Below are positions 25,252 through 33,981 of a stretch of 64,000 bases of DNA, one piece after another (position 1 is the first letter of the stretch; every line of letters begins with the position of its first letter). Source of the DNA: Promethearchaeota archaeon (lineage in GTDB: Archaea; Asgardarchaeota; Thorarchaeia; Thorarchaeales; Thorarchaeaceae); assembly GCA_014728035.1 (NCBI GenBank), contig WJMJ01000079.1:108827-172826 (forward strand). The letters run 5' to 3'. The position numbers were made by a program, and so were the translations under genes. Below the pieces are notes generated by a model. The model was not told the origin of the DNA and searched no databases. It saw only the letters and a list, made by a program, of their open reading frames with translations.

Positions 25252-26967
25252 TTGAATTTACACGATGGAGTAATAATCTTGATAGCGTATGCGGCTTTGG
25301 TCGATTTGCTTGGTGGTCGAGTTATCTGTGAACTCAATCTTGTTGGAGATGATACACAACAAGAACAAATTGACATGGCTGTCGATAGCTATTTCGCATT
25401 ATTACAAGCAGGTCTAAAAAATGAATGTAATCCAGCTGAAATTTCAGGAAAGGCAACTGCACTCTGTAAGATTAATGATATCACCCTACTTGTATGCTTT
25501 GGCGAGAGTATTTCATTTGAACCGGAAGAGTTTGGAAAGATTGAATCTTTGATGTCTGAAATTAAATCAAGACTTGGAGAAAAATCAGCTAGAAATGTTC
25601 GTGGGATTTTTCCTGACATTGCACTTAAACACCTTCAACAATCTGTGAATGTGTTCTTCATTTCTCATAATAAACCTAGAAGAGATAATTCTTCTGGAAA
25701 AGCAATAGTGAAGATATTTCAAAGCAGAATTGACAAAGATAAAGGTTCTATTCATGTTGGTCCTTTTCTTATTTTCACTAACAAGGCATCAGCTGAAGAG
25801 ATTGATGTAGAGGAAATAGAGAATATTGAGAATTATGATATCTTTGTGTTTGTTATATCTTCACCGATTTGGCCCGAGTCACTAATTAAAAATTTGATAA
25901 ACGATATCCGTAAATCAACAGGTGCGAGAATTCTTGTGGTTCCTGGATCTGATGAGTATCTTGAAATCGCACGGAAGTACGAAGAAAAATACGAGATTTT
26001 GCTTTGCGATTCTGTTTCGTCTGATCCTCAGCAATTACTTGTAGCAGTTTTGGCCTATAGTGGTTTTTCCCATATTCAACCAGAAATCGCTTTGGAAAAT
26101 TGGACTATTGATGTTATTGAACAGCCCAGTGAATCGGATGAAGACGAATTGGAAGAAGTAGAATCCTTGGGTCATCAAGCATTTTTTGTTGTGGATAAAC
26201 TGACTGGTAATCCTGTATATACTTATTTTTATGACCAGCAATCTGTGCTTCTTGATAGAATCCCTAATGTCGTAGCTGCTATTTCTGCACTTTCTGTCGA
26301 TCCAACTGCTAGTACTACAACATCTGTTGTGCGAACAGGAAATCTAAATTATGCAATTATTGAACGAAATGACCTGATTTTCACACTAATAACCGGTGTT
26401 AGTGAGGATGCAGATGCTATCAGGTCTAAATTTGCATTTCTACCGGACTTGTATTTTGATGAGGCTCCTGAAGGAATAATTGAGCATTCCTCTCCCTATT
26501 CTAGTCCTCCTTTCACATTAAAACTACTTGCAACACTTCCCCCTGATAATCTACCTGGTAGACTTATTCCTGTGAGAAAAAATGAACCAAAATGGGAGAA
26601 ATTCAAGGAGGAATCAGTAAAGGATTTCATCCATGCTATTTGGAATACGATTGATGGCTCAAATCAAATTTCTAGAATGGCAGTAGGAGAAGGACCTTTA
26701 CTTGTTATAGGTGCATTGCATCTTCTGAAATCTTTGGATGCTATTGATTTCAAAGTGAAGATTGAACAAGGAGATATTCCCATCCTTAAAACACGAGACC
26801 TTACTGGTATTCAATTACCTTATTCCAATATCAATTCAGTATTGGATTTTATTGATGGGTCAACATCTCTAGGTGAGATTAGTGAGAGCACAAAAATTGA
26901 TGTTGCTGTTCTTAGGACAGTTTTTCGAACACTCTATATGAAAGGAGTAATTGAATTCGTTCGGTAG
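25252..26967 (+). CDS. Longin/pseudo-GTPase/longin-like/double winged-helix protein
   Basis: 571 residues, no single known family. By eye it aligns along its length with the 622-residue GTPase encoded next: an N-terminal longin-like domain (1-115), a degenerate G domain (about 130-270), a roadblock/longin-like domain (307-435) and two DG-type winged helices (455-505 and 526-571). The G domain lacks a P-loop (FFISHNKPRRDNSSGK at the position of GSGGVGKS) and NKxD (PGSD instead), but keeps the fold pattern: VGPFLIFTNK, YDIFVFVIS, NLINDIRK. It therefore probably cannot bind GTP. Start TTG 25252, without a clear ribosome binding site. Confidence 0.7.
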   Translation: MNLHDGVIILIAYAALVDLLGGRVICELNLVGDDTQQEQIDMAVDSYFALLQAGLKNECNPAEISGKATALCKINDITLLVCFGESISFEPEEFGKIESLMSEIKSRLGEKSARNVRGIFPDIALKHLQQSVNVFFISHNKPRRDNSSGKAIVKIFQSRIDKDKGSIHVGPFLIFTNKASAEEIDVEEIENIENYDIFVFVISSPIWPESLIKNLINDIRKSTGARILVVPGSDEYLEIARKYEEKYEILLCDSVSSDPQQLLVAVLAYSGFSHIQPEIALENWTIDVIEQPSESDEDELEEVESLGHQAFFVVDKLTGNPVYTYFYDQQSVLLDRIPNVVAAISALSVDPTASTTTSVVRTGNLNYAIIERNDLIFTLITGVSEDADAIRSKFAFLPDLYFDEAPEGIIEHSSPYSSPPFTLKLLATLPPDNLPGRLIPVRKNEPKWEKFKEESVKDFIHAIWNTIDGSNQISRMAVGEGPLLVIGALHLLKSLDAIDFKVKIEQGDIPILKTRDLTGIQLPYSNINSVLDFIDGSTSLGEISESTKIDVAVLRTVFRTLYMKGVIEFVR

Positions 26968-27128
26968 TGTATATAATTATGGAGATACTGACTGACCTAG
27001 ATGATCATGATTCTACTGTTTGTCTTGTATGTTATAGATACTTTATTCAAGCAATTATACAAAAACAAGACGTGAATGATATACAATTGAGTTTATGTCG
27101 CACTTTATCCCATGGAGGTTTCAGCTAA

Positions 27129-28997
27129 TTGATTCATAATGTTCTATTGGTGAAAAAAACAGATGGTGAAGTCGTCACCCGTACGCGATTTTGGCGAATT
27201 GATTTCACCGAATCAGATATTCAGGATTTCATAATTGGTTATCGTGATGTACTGAATACTGAAGGTCTGGCACCAGACACACCTGTTTTTGTTGGGACTC
27301 ATAAAATCTTCCATGGTGATGTTGATGATGATATGATTCTCATGTTTGTCACTGATGGACGTGATGAGGACCGTACAATTAAGACAAAAGTTCGTAAAGG
27401 TGCAAAGGAGATATCTACTGCACGACGAGGTAATTCTATTGGTTATATCCGTGATAATTTAGAAGACATTCTTGGCGATCTTATCTTCACACGTTTCAAA
27501 GTATCCTTTGTAGGAAGTGGTGGTGTTGGAAAAAGCACACTTCTCAGACTTCTATTTGGTAAAGAACCTGCTCCTGGTGGCTATACACCCACTATCAATG
27601 TTGCTGTGGATAGTAGTGAAACAGTGCAGTTTGGTACTTTCTTAATTACGCTATGGGATTTTGCAGGACAGGCTGTTTTCCAAGATTTATGGGAGTTTTA
27701 TTTCTCAGGAACTGACGTAATATTTCTCATCTGTGATAGTAGCTTCCGAAATGTCATGCAGACGAAGACTTTGCTCAGGAATATTAGAAAAGAAGCTCCT
27801 GGTGTTCCATTGTATATTATTGCTAACAAACAAGACCTACCAGAATCTATGCGTGCTGATAAGATTCAGAGGTTATTGGGTGCTTCAACCTTTCCAATGA
27901 TAGCAGTAGACAAAGAGCGGAGATTACAATTTATCCGGTTCATGTTAGAAGTGACGACAAAGACTGTCGGTGTTGAACTTCCAGATAGACCTGTGTCTGA
28001 AATGATTACAGTTCGGCGAGAAACTGAACCAGAGCACGAACCTCCGGGACCCGATAAAAAGAAAGACCAAAAAGATCCTAAAACTACAACAGACAAAACT
28101 TCTGATGAAAAAGAAGAAGACATTCCTGATGTTCCTACCAAAATACTGCAGCTATTGTTCATTGTACAGAATCAAAATATGTACGAAATATCAATCCATC
28201 TGAATTATACTCAGGAAGAGGTTGATCCAAGTTCAATTACATCATTGATTAATGCACTTGATATGTTTAAGGGGATGGGGGATGAGGGTTTAGACCCATC
28301 AAAACAAACTGATGCTCTAAAAACAATTGAACATGATGGAAAAGCAGGTAATCATACTTGGGTAGAAAAGACAGATCATTTTATCCTAGCTGCCATAGTA
28401 GATAGTAAACGAGATGAGGACGAAATTCGAGTTATTATGAGGGCACTTCTATCTGAAGCAGAATCACGTTTCGAACAAGAATTGAATACAAGAAACGAAA
28501 GTGAACCTCTAGATATCTCCATGTTTGAACCACTAGTCTTTGAAATCTTAACACACTATCCGCTAAGAAAGCTGGGCTTGAACTACTTGGTTAGAACTAG
28601 AGAGGTTGGAAAACCCCTTCCATTTGATAATCGCGAAGTGGGACATGCGGTCGTCGCAGTGAAATCCGCCATTGATGGGACAACTACGGTAGGAGGTCTC
28701 GTAAGATCTCTTGACCTACCAAGAGAAAAAGTCATGGGTGCTTTGCAAATCATGGAAAAGTATGGATGGATTGATTTCAAGGTTGATATTGGGCCAGACT
28801 CCGTTCTACTGAAAATTGCAGAACCCGATCCTGAAATCGGAGACATTTATGGTCCTGTGATGCTTGAACTGATCAATCGTTGTGATGGAAAAACGGCTCT
28901 AAAGGATATCGTCAAACAATTGAAGATTTCTTTGCCCCCAGTGATTTTCGTAGTAACCAAACTCGTTCTTGATGGAGTTCTTGAAGTAGTGGCATGA
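27129..28997 (+). CDS. Longin-Arf-like GTPase with longin-like domain and two winged helices
   Basis: 622 residues. Domains in order: longin-like (1-110); Arf/Ras-type GTPase (120-283) with GSGGVGKS (129-136), WDFAGQ (176-181) and NKQD (233-236); a charged low-complexity linker (296-335, rich in Lys/Asp/Glu/Pro); a roadblock/longin-like domain (337-455); and two winged-helix modules, each with a DG turn (505-553 and 575-622). Longin plus small GTPase recalls eukaryotic trafficking regulators, while the winged helices could bind DNA or proteins. The start TTG 27129 has GGAGGT at 27114-27119. It is encoded 161 bases after its pseudo-GTPase paralogue. Confidence 0.85.
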   Translation: MIHNVLLVKKTDGEVVTRTRFWRIDFTESDIQDFIIGYRDVLNTEGLAPDTPVFVGTHKIFHGDVDDDMILMFVTDGRDEDRTIKTKVRKGAKEISTARRGNSIGYIRDNLEDILGDLIFTRFKVSFVGSGGVGKSTLLRLLFGKEPAPGGYTPTINVAVDSSETVQFGTFLITLWDFAGQAVFQDLWEFYFSGTDVIFLICDSSFRNVMQTKTLLRNIRKEAPGVPLYIIANKQDLPESMRADKIQRLLGASTFPMIAVDKERRLQFIRFMLEVTTKTVGVELPDRPVSEMITVRRETEPEHEPPGPDKKKDQKDPKTTTDKTSDEKEEDIPDVPTKILQLLFIVQNQNMYEISIHLNYTQEEVDPSSITSLINALDMFKGMGDEGLDPSKQTDALKTIEHDGKAGNHTWVEKTDHFILAAIVDSKRDEDEIRVIMRALLSEAESRFEQELNTRNESEPLDISMFEPLVFEILTHYPLRKLGLNYLVRTREVGKPLPFDNREVGHAVVAVKSAIDGTTTVGGLVRSLDLPREKVMGALQIMEKYGWIDFKVDIGPDSVLLKIAEPDPEIGDIYGPVMLELINRCDGKTALKDIVKQLKISLPPVIFVVTKLVLDGVLEVVA

Positions 28998-31136
28998 TTA
29001 CTTCACAGGTAGAACAATACGTTCTCTGTAGTTTGGAATTTTCACCCCATCTATATTGCTTTCAAATGGAGTATGGACCATGATACGTTTTCCAGTACAT
29101 GACCTAATGTATGTTTCAAGATTTGAAGCAGAAGAGTGTGCACTCAATCTAGCATACTCTACTTTGCATTCATGAGGTTCATATCCATTGATTAAATTCC
29201 AACCTGGTGTTCGTGTTGCTAAATATCCACACATGATAATTGCTGCATTTGGATTATTTCTATGTTCATTGAAGTGATGCCTTGCTAAACCTCCTGACAT
29301 CATTCCTCCACCAGCAACAAGGATATCATCTTGCTCAAGGTACACCTTATTCTTCTTCATACTTTCCCATTTCCCTGTATAGCCTGTAAGTTTTGTAATT
29401 TTTTCAGCTAATCCAGCAACCATGACGTTTTTACTCTCGGTGATTCCTGTATTTTCAAGAAGCATCAGCATCTCCTGTGTTCTTCCGACCGCAAAGCTTG
29501 GAATGACTATGGGCCCATATGAGCCTGTTATGTTTAGAATTTGATTTGTAACAATATCGCGGCTGAAATCCTCTCGTCCCCAATAAGTGCCATCAAATAT
29601 TACCGCATCGCAATCCGTGGGCAGATTTGCACCTTCAAAGAGAACAGACTTGTCAATATTGAAGTCTCCCGTGTAGAGGATTTTTACTCCTTCGATGTCA
29701 ATGATATATGCTGCACTACCAGGGATATGACAAGCATCAATTGGTGTAGTAAGAATTCCTGGACCAATTTCTTGAGTCTTACCATACTCCAGAATAACAT
29801 GGTTCTTGAAAACACTTTCAATATTTTTCTGAGTGAATTTCGATATCAAGTCATGTTTGTCGTACTTTCGAGGTGGAAGGGGCGTTCCTACATGCATTGC
29901 GTCCTCCAATAAGAATTTTCCAATTCCTCCGGTTATTCCCACTGAACACCATTTTCCATCAAACGAGTCATAAAGGATGGGAAGCCCACCAAGATGGTCA
30001 AGATGAGAATGGCTAACTAAAACCGTATCAATCATTTCAAGTTCAGGTATCCATTCCGGAATCCTCTGATTTGCAACCGACATACCAAAATCAAGAAGGA
30101 TTCCTCCGGTATCAGTCTTAATCAATATCCCACTTCTTCCTATTCGTGGCCCTCCTAAAAAGATGATTTCAACTGTCTTTGTAGTTTTGGAATATGCTAC
30201 GGAAGGGAGAAGTTTCTTTCTCATTTTTTCAGGAATAAGTTCGAAAATTACAGGATCGATTGCTTCAGGGGGTGGAGGAGATGGAAGTTCATGAACTCTG
30301 ATTGGTAATTGGTACTTTCCATTAGTGAATCCAGTTGTTTGAAAGAATTCTTTGAGGATATCAAAAGCAGAATCTACAGACATAGTGGATTCAATTCTCT
30401 CTTGTGCATTCTCATAAGCAGTTGCCTTCAAAATCTTAAATGACTGCACCATCATTCCATCAGGTAGCCAATCATGTGATTCTTTGATTACCTCACTAAG
30501 AGTTCTATGTTGCAAAGCTTCTTTGAGATACTGTGGGTGTCGAACTACAGAATCAACAAATCGCATTCCATCGGTTTCTATGACCGATTCAATACTCTCT
30601 CCAAATTCTTCAATTATTTGTACAAAATCCCGGTGCTTCCATAGCGGTGAGCCAAGGAATCTGATCCATTCTCTGATCTGTTCCAATAATGCATCCTTGT
30701 GATAATCGTTTGCTAATACAATTACAACTATTGCTTTTTTCAGCCATGTATTAATTGGTTTTTGATCTCTGATATTGTATAGTGAATACCTGTATGCATA
30801 TCGAAATTCTTCATCGTTGTGTATTCCTAAGATAAATTTGTATAGAAGTAAAGTCATTGCTTCAAGATATTCATCTGTCTTAATTTTCAAATGAGTATCT
30901 CTAAGTATTCCATCCATTGTTTTGGCAACTTGTTTCGCATGTTCCAGATTTTCAGGTTCGATACCTGAAGCTTTTATCATTGCCCATACTATCAACTCGG
31001 GATTTTCATCAAATAGATCCTTTTTGGCAGAAATAGACTTTCCTTTGATTGTTTCCTTTGCATCTTCGAGACCGCTTTCAAAGAAATCGGACAAAATTTT
31101 GTTTGTGGTTTTTGGAACTTCTGTACTTATTTTCAT
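28998..31136 (-). CDS. Beta-CASP metallo-beta-lactamase nuclease with helical N-terminal extension
   Basis: The C-terminal 400 residues form an MBL/beta-CASP enzyme of the CPSF/RNase J kind: HSHLDH (around 374), DACHIPGSAAY, YTGDFN, DGTYWG, the beta-CASP helix region IPSFAVGRTQEML and a late His in SAHSS. Such enzymes cut RNA as endo- or 5' exonucleases. The first 310 residues are an unfamiliar all-helical domain, not the KH domains of archaeal CPSF. It abuts the longin-GTPase gene tail to tail (no gap) and lies 5 bases downstream of the NAD-kinase-like gene, so it is co-transcribed with it. Confidence 0.82.
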   Translation of the reverse strand: MKISTEVPKTTNKILSDFFESGLEDAKETIKGKSISAKKDLFDENPELIVWAMIKASGIEPENLEHAKQVAKTMDGILRDTHLKIKTDEYLEAMTLLLYKFILGIHNDEEFRYAYRYSLYNIRDQKPINTWLKKAIVVIVLANDYHKDALLEQIREWIRFLGSPLWKHRDFVQIIEEFGESIESVIETDGMRFVDSVVRHPQYLKEALQHRTLSEVIKESHDWLPDGMMVQSFKILKATAYENAQERIESTMSVDSAFDILKEFFQTTGFTNGKYQLPIRVHELPSPPPPEAIDPVIFELIPEKMRKKLLPSVAYSKTTKTVEIIFLGGPRIGRSGILIKTDTGGILLDFGMSVANQRIPEWIPELEMIDTVLVSHSHLDHLGGLPILYDSFDGKWCSVGITGGIGKFLLEDAMHVGTPLPPRKYDKHDLISKFTQKNIESVFKNHVILEYGKTQEIGPGILTTPIDACHIPGSAAYIIDIEGVKILYTGDFNIDKSVLFEGANLPTDCDAVIFDGTYWGREDFSRDIVTNQILNITGSYGPIVIPSFAVGRTQEMLMLLENTGITESKNVMVAGLAEKITKLTGYTGKWESMKKNKVYLEQDDILVAGGGMMSGGLARHHFNEHRNNPNAAIIMCGYLATRTPGWNLINGYEPHECKVEYARLSAHSSASNLETYIRSCTGKRIMVHTPFESNIDGVKIPNYRERIVLPVK

Positions 31137-31141
31137 CTTTT

Positions 31142-32200
31142 CTACCTCTTTTCACTTTGTTCGTTTACTCGATATATTCCCTGTCTACTATCTCTCAGTG
31201 ATATTCTCTTTGTTACCAAACCTTCCGATATTAAAATTGAGAGGGCATATCGTGCGGTTCGAGGTGGAAGTATTGACTCTGTTATTATTTCCTTTTGAGT
31301 TAGTGGTCCCTTGTATTCAAGTACTTTTAGGACTAGTTTTGCACTTGGAGGTAAATCTTGTGCTAAATCATCGAATTCTTCTGTCTTTCTGGAAAGCTTT
31401 CCTCTAAGGTCAGCAATTTTCTCTTTACTAAGTTGGACAAAAATAACATCATTTTCAGCCTTTTTTATCGTAATTGTGCCTTGTTTGACTTTTTTCCGTA
31501 ATTGCCCGTCAAGAATGGCTTCAACAGTTACTGAACAACTAATGTTTCGAATTTCAATCTCTGTGTCATTAGATACTATCGTTGGGCGATTAGCTGGATT
31601 AATGCTGTTTACTGGAATGATTGATATTACTGCGGCTGGACTTAATACTACTGGGCCTCCCACACTCAGTGAGTAAGCAGTACTACCTGTGGGCGTTGAA
31701 ACAATAATTCCATCACTTCCGTCTTTCAAAAACTGTTCTCCATTAAGGAATAAAGAATATCTGATTAGGGTAGCACTTTTTCTAGCGAAAATACCTACGT
31801 CGTTTAATGCTGTCGGGCCTTTTTGCCCATCAATTTCTATGCTAAGTCGTGATCGGGGCTCTCTACCCCAATTACCTGAAATTATGTCTTCAATTAAATA
31901 ATCGAAGTCTGAAACCGTTATATCAAATAGAAAATCTGGTTGGCCTTTTGACGCTATGGGAAGTATTGGAGTATCGGTATCTTCGAATTCAAGAAGTCTA
32001 GATAGAAGAGATTTATCTGATCCTATCACCATTAGGATATCTGCGTCTACGTTTTTTATAGAACGATATTTCCACTTGAGGGATTTAGCTGTTTCATCCT
32101 CCAGGTAGACATCAACTCCTGCATTTTGTAATATTTGAATAATTTCTTTTGTGTCTTCAAGAACTGATACCTCTGAACTAGCTGAGAGAAATATCTTCAT
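31142..32200 (-). CDS. NAD kinase-like protein with C-terminal winged helix
   Basis: Residues 1-260 match NAD+ kinase: ALNDVG (131-136), DGIIVSTPTGSTAYSLSVGG (163-182), NPANRPTI and DGQ (231-233). Two active-site motifs are altered: the GGDGT motif reads GSDKS (60-64), keeping only the Asp, and the NE pair reads ND (133-134). Residues 285-352 form a winged helix (LKVLEYKGPLTQKEIITESI, then LVTKRI). It may be a weak kinase or an NAD(P)-sensing regulator. Start set at MKIFLSASS (32200) rather than 32236. Divergent from nadA. It starts the operon with the beta-CASP gene. Confidence 0.75.
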   Translation of the reverse strand: MKIFLSASSEVSVLEDTKEIIQILQNAGVDVYLEDETAKSLKWKYRSIKNVDADILMVIGSDKSLLSRLLEFEDTDTPILPIASKGQPDFLFDITVSDFDYLIEDIISGNWGREPRSRLSIEIDGQKGPTALNDVGIFARKSATLIRYSLFLNGEQFLKDGSDGIIVSTPTGSTAYSLSVGGPVVLSPAAVISIIPVNSINPANRPTIVSNDTEIEIRNISCSVTVEAILDGQLRKKVKQGTITIKKAENDVIFVQLSKEKIADLRGKLSRKTEEFDDLAQDLPPSAKLVLKVLEYKGPLTQKEIITESILPPRTARYALSILISEGLVTKRISLRDSRQGIYRVNEQSEKR

Positions 32201-32291
32201 AATCTGTTCCTCACTGAGGGATTTCAATTTGTACACTGTTATGTAACTCTTAAATAGAGCTGATACTCGTTTTAACTCTCGAATCCGAGGT

Positions 32292-32306
32292 AGGCAATAC
32301 TTGCCT
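32292..32306. promoter_or_regulatory. Inverted repeat in the nadA divergent promoter region
   Basis: AGGCAA-N3-TTGCCT, a perfect short inverted repeat between the NAD-kinase-like gene and nadA, about 75 bases before the nadA start. Could be an operator; short enough to be chance. Confidence 0.25.
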
Positions 32307-32377
32307 TTGGAGGTATTCTTCGGAAAACATTGCCGATTGTGATTCTGTTAATAAGCCATTGACAAATTGATATGTAG

Positions 32378-33349
32378 GTGAACCTAGTGGAGAATGAACT
32401 CACCGACCTTCAAAAAAGAGTACTTGAGTTAAAAAAAGAACGTAACGCATTAATTTTAGCTCATAATTACCAAACCATGGATATCCAAGAGGTTGCTGAT
32501 TTCGTTGGTGACTCTTTGGAATTAGCAAGGAAATCCGCTGAAGTAGAAGGATACGACTTGGTTATTTTTGCTGGTGTCAAATTTATGGCCGAAATGGCAG
32601 CAGTTTTGTCTAAAGATATTCCGGTCTACATTCCAGCACCAAAAGCACTTTGCCCCCTAGCTGCTTTTGTAGATAGTGAAAAGGTACTTGAGATGAAGAA
32701 ACAACATCCTGATACCCCTGTTATTGTGTATGTAAATACTACTGCTGACACAAAATCCGAATCCGATATGCTCTGTACCTCCGGTAATGCTCCAGAAATT
32801 GTCGAATCATTAGGTGTCGACAAGGTTCTTTTCGGACCTGATAGTAACCTTGCTGAATATGTTCGTAGAAGAACAGGTATTGAGATTATTGACATTGAAC
32901 CACGAGGGCATTGTTATGTTCATAATCAATTTGATATAGCTCAAATTGAACTACTTCGTGAAGAACATCCTGATGCTGTTGTAATCGCTCACCCAGAATG
33001 TCCTCCTGAGGTTCAGGATGCTGCAGATATGGTTGGATCTACTAGTATGATGGCTAGAACAGTTGCAAATTCACCCAAGAAGAAGTTCATAATTGCTACA
33101 GAAATGGGTTTGGTTCACCAGATGCAGAAACGAAATCCGGAGAAGATTGTTATCCCTGCTTATGAAGGAGCAGTTTGCAGACAGATGAAAAAGAATACTC
33201 TAGAAAAAATTCTATACATTCTTGAAGATTTACCAGAAGACCATTTAGTAACCGTACCCGAGCATATGGTTGCTCATGTTCGAAAAATTCTTGAACAGAT
33301 GAACAAAGCACCATCAACTGTTGAAGTCTTGGTCGCAAAAACATCTTGA
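32378..33349 (+). CDS. nadA: Quinolinate synthase
   Basis: Makes quinolinate from iminoaspartate and dihydroxyacetone phosphate in NAD synthesis, using a [4Fe-4S] cluster. Visible are LAHNYQTMDIQEVADFVGDS near the N-terminus and three cluster cysteines in ALCPLAAF, GHCYVH/HPECPPEV and the C-terminal AVCRQM region, with the repeated domain layout of the family. Length 323 is normal. The start is GTG at 32378 (another GTG at 32387 is possible). nadB and nadC are not in the window. It is divergent from the NAD-kinase-like gene, so the two may share control. Confidence 0.93.
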   Translation: MNLVENELTDLQKRVLELKKERNALILAHNYQTMDIQEVADFVGDSLELARKSAEVEGYDLVIFAGVKFMAEMAAVLSKDIPVYIPAPKALCPLAAFVDSEKVLEMKKQHPDTPVIVYVNTTADTKSESDMLCTSGNAPEIVESLGVDKVLFGPDSNLAEYVRRRTGIEIIDIEPRGHCYVHNQFDIAQIELLREEHPDAVVIAHPECPPEVQDAADMVGSTSMMARTVANSPKKKFIIATEMGLVHQMQKRNPEKIVIPAYEGAVCRQMKKNTLEKILYILEDLPEDHLVTVPEHMVAHVRKILEQMNKAPSTVEVLVAKTS

Positions 33350-33368
33350 CATTAGAGATTATTACGAG

Positions 33369-33980
33369 TCAGACGAAGTAGATTACACTTCGTCCCTCTA
33401 TTTTTCTTCCTGCTTTTCCCATCACTACAAGCTGTTCAAGAAGATTACTTGCACTCTTGACACTTATCCCCAACTCCCTTGCACCCTTTTGTGCAGTCAT
33501 TTGCCGTTCTCTTACAAGAAGCATTGCGATATCTTTCAATTTTTTTGGTAATTCTACAATTGCTAACGCATCAAGAGGCAATCTTGGTTTAACACTGTCA
33601 GTATATTGCAAGTCTTTTGGAATAATTTTGTCAAGTACCTCTGTAAACTTGTCAAAGATTGGGAGATTCTGTCTTCCTTCTTGGATATCTTTTCCATATC
33701 TACTGATGAAATTCAGCCCGATATAATCAATCAGATTTGCAGTTACCTCTGTTGGTCCATCTGCAATTACTACCGTTGTTACCTGCTTATGGTCCGCGAC
33801 AAAAATGAATCTTCCATCAGATTCAATTCCACGCAGGTCATCACCCATTGCTTCTTTGCTAAAACTTGACATAGCTGATACAAAGCTACTGAGAAGATAT
33901 GGGTCTGCTAGTTCGGGATCGTAGGACCTACTAAAAACACATACTCCTCCAGAAACAAGCACATAAACAGCTCGAATCAT
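33369..33980 (-). CDS. Longin-like domain protein with C-terminal winged helix
   Basis: 203 residues. The first 105 (MIRAVYVLVSGGVCVFSRSY, then LLSSFVSAMSSFSKEAMGDD, then FIFVADHKQVTTVVIAD) have the strand-helix pattern of the longin/roadblock-like sensors common in Asgard archaea. Residues 140-203 form a winged helix (KKLKDIAMLLVRERQMTAQK, then ISVKSASNLLEQLVVMGK). Start at ATG 33980, one base after the stop of the ParA-like gene, with AGGTGA upstream; the ORF opens earlier inside that gene. The tight coupling implies that the two products work together. Confidence 0.75.
   Translation of the reverse strand: MIRAVYVLVSGGVCVFSRSYDPELADPYLLSSFVSAMSSFSKEAMGDDLRGIESDGRFIFVADHKQVTTVVIADGPTEVTANLIDYIGLNFISRYGKDIQEGRQNLPIFDKFTEVLDKIIPKDLQYTDSVKPRLPLDALAIVELPKKLKDIAMLLVRERQMTAQKGARELGISVKSASNLLEQLVVMGKAGRKIEGRSVIYFV
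33372..33404 (+). terminator. Stem-loop after nadA, inside the end of the opposing gene
   Basis: GACGAAGT (33372-33379), loop of 7, ACTTCGTC (33387-33394), then CCTCTATTTTTC. It starts 23 bases after nadA and lies within the last codons of the convergent longin gene. Confidence 0.5.
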
Positions 33981-33981
33981 T

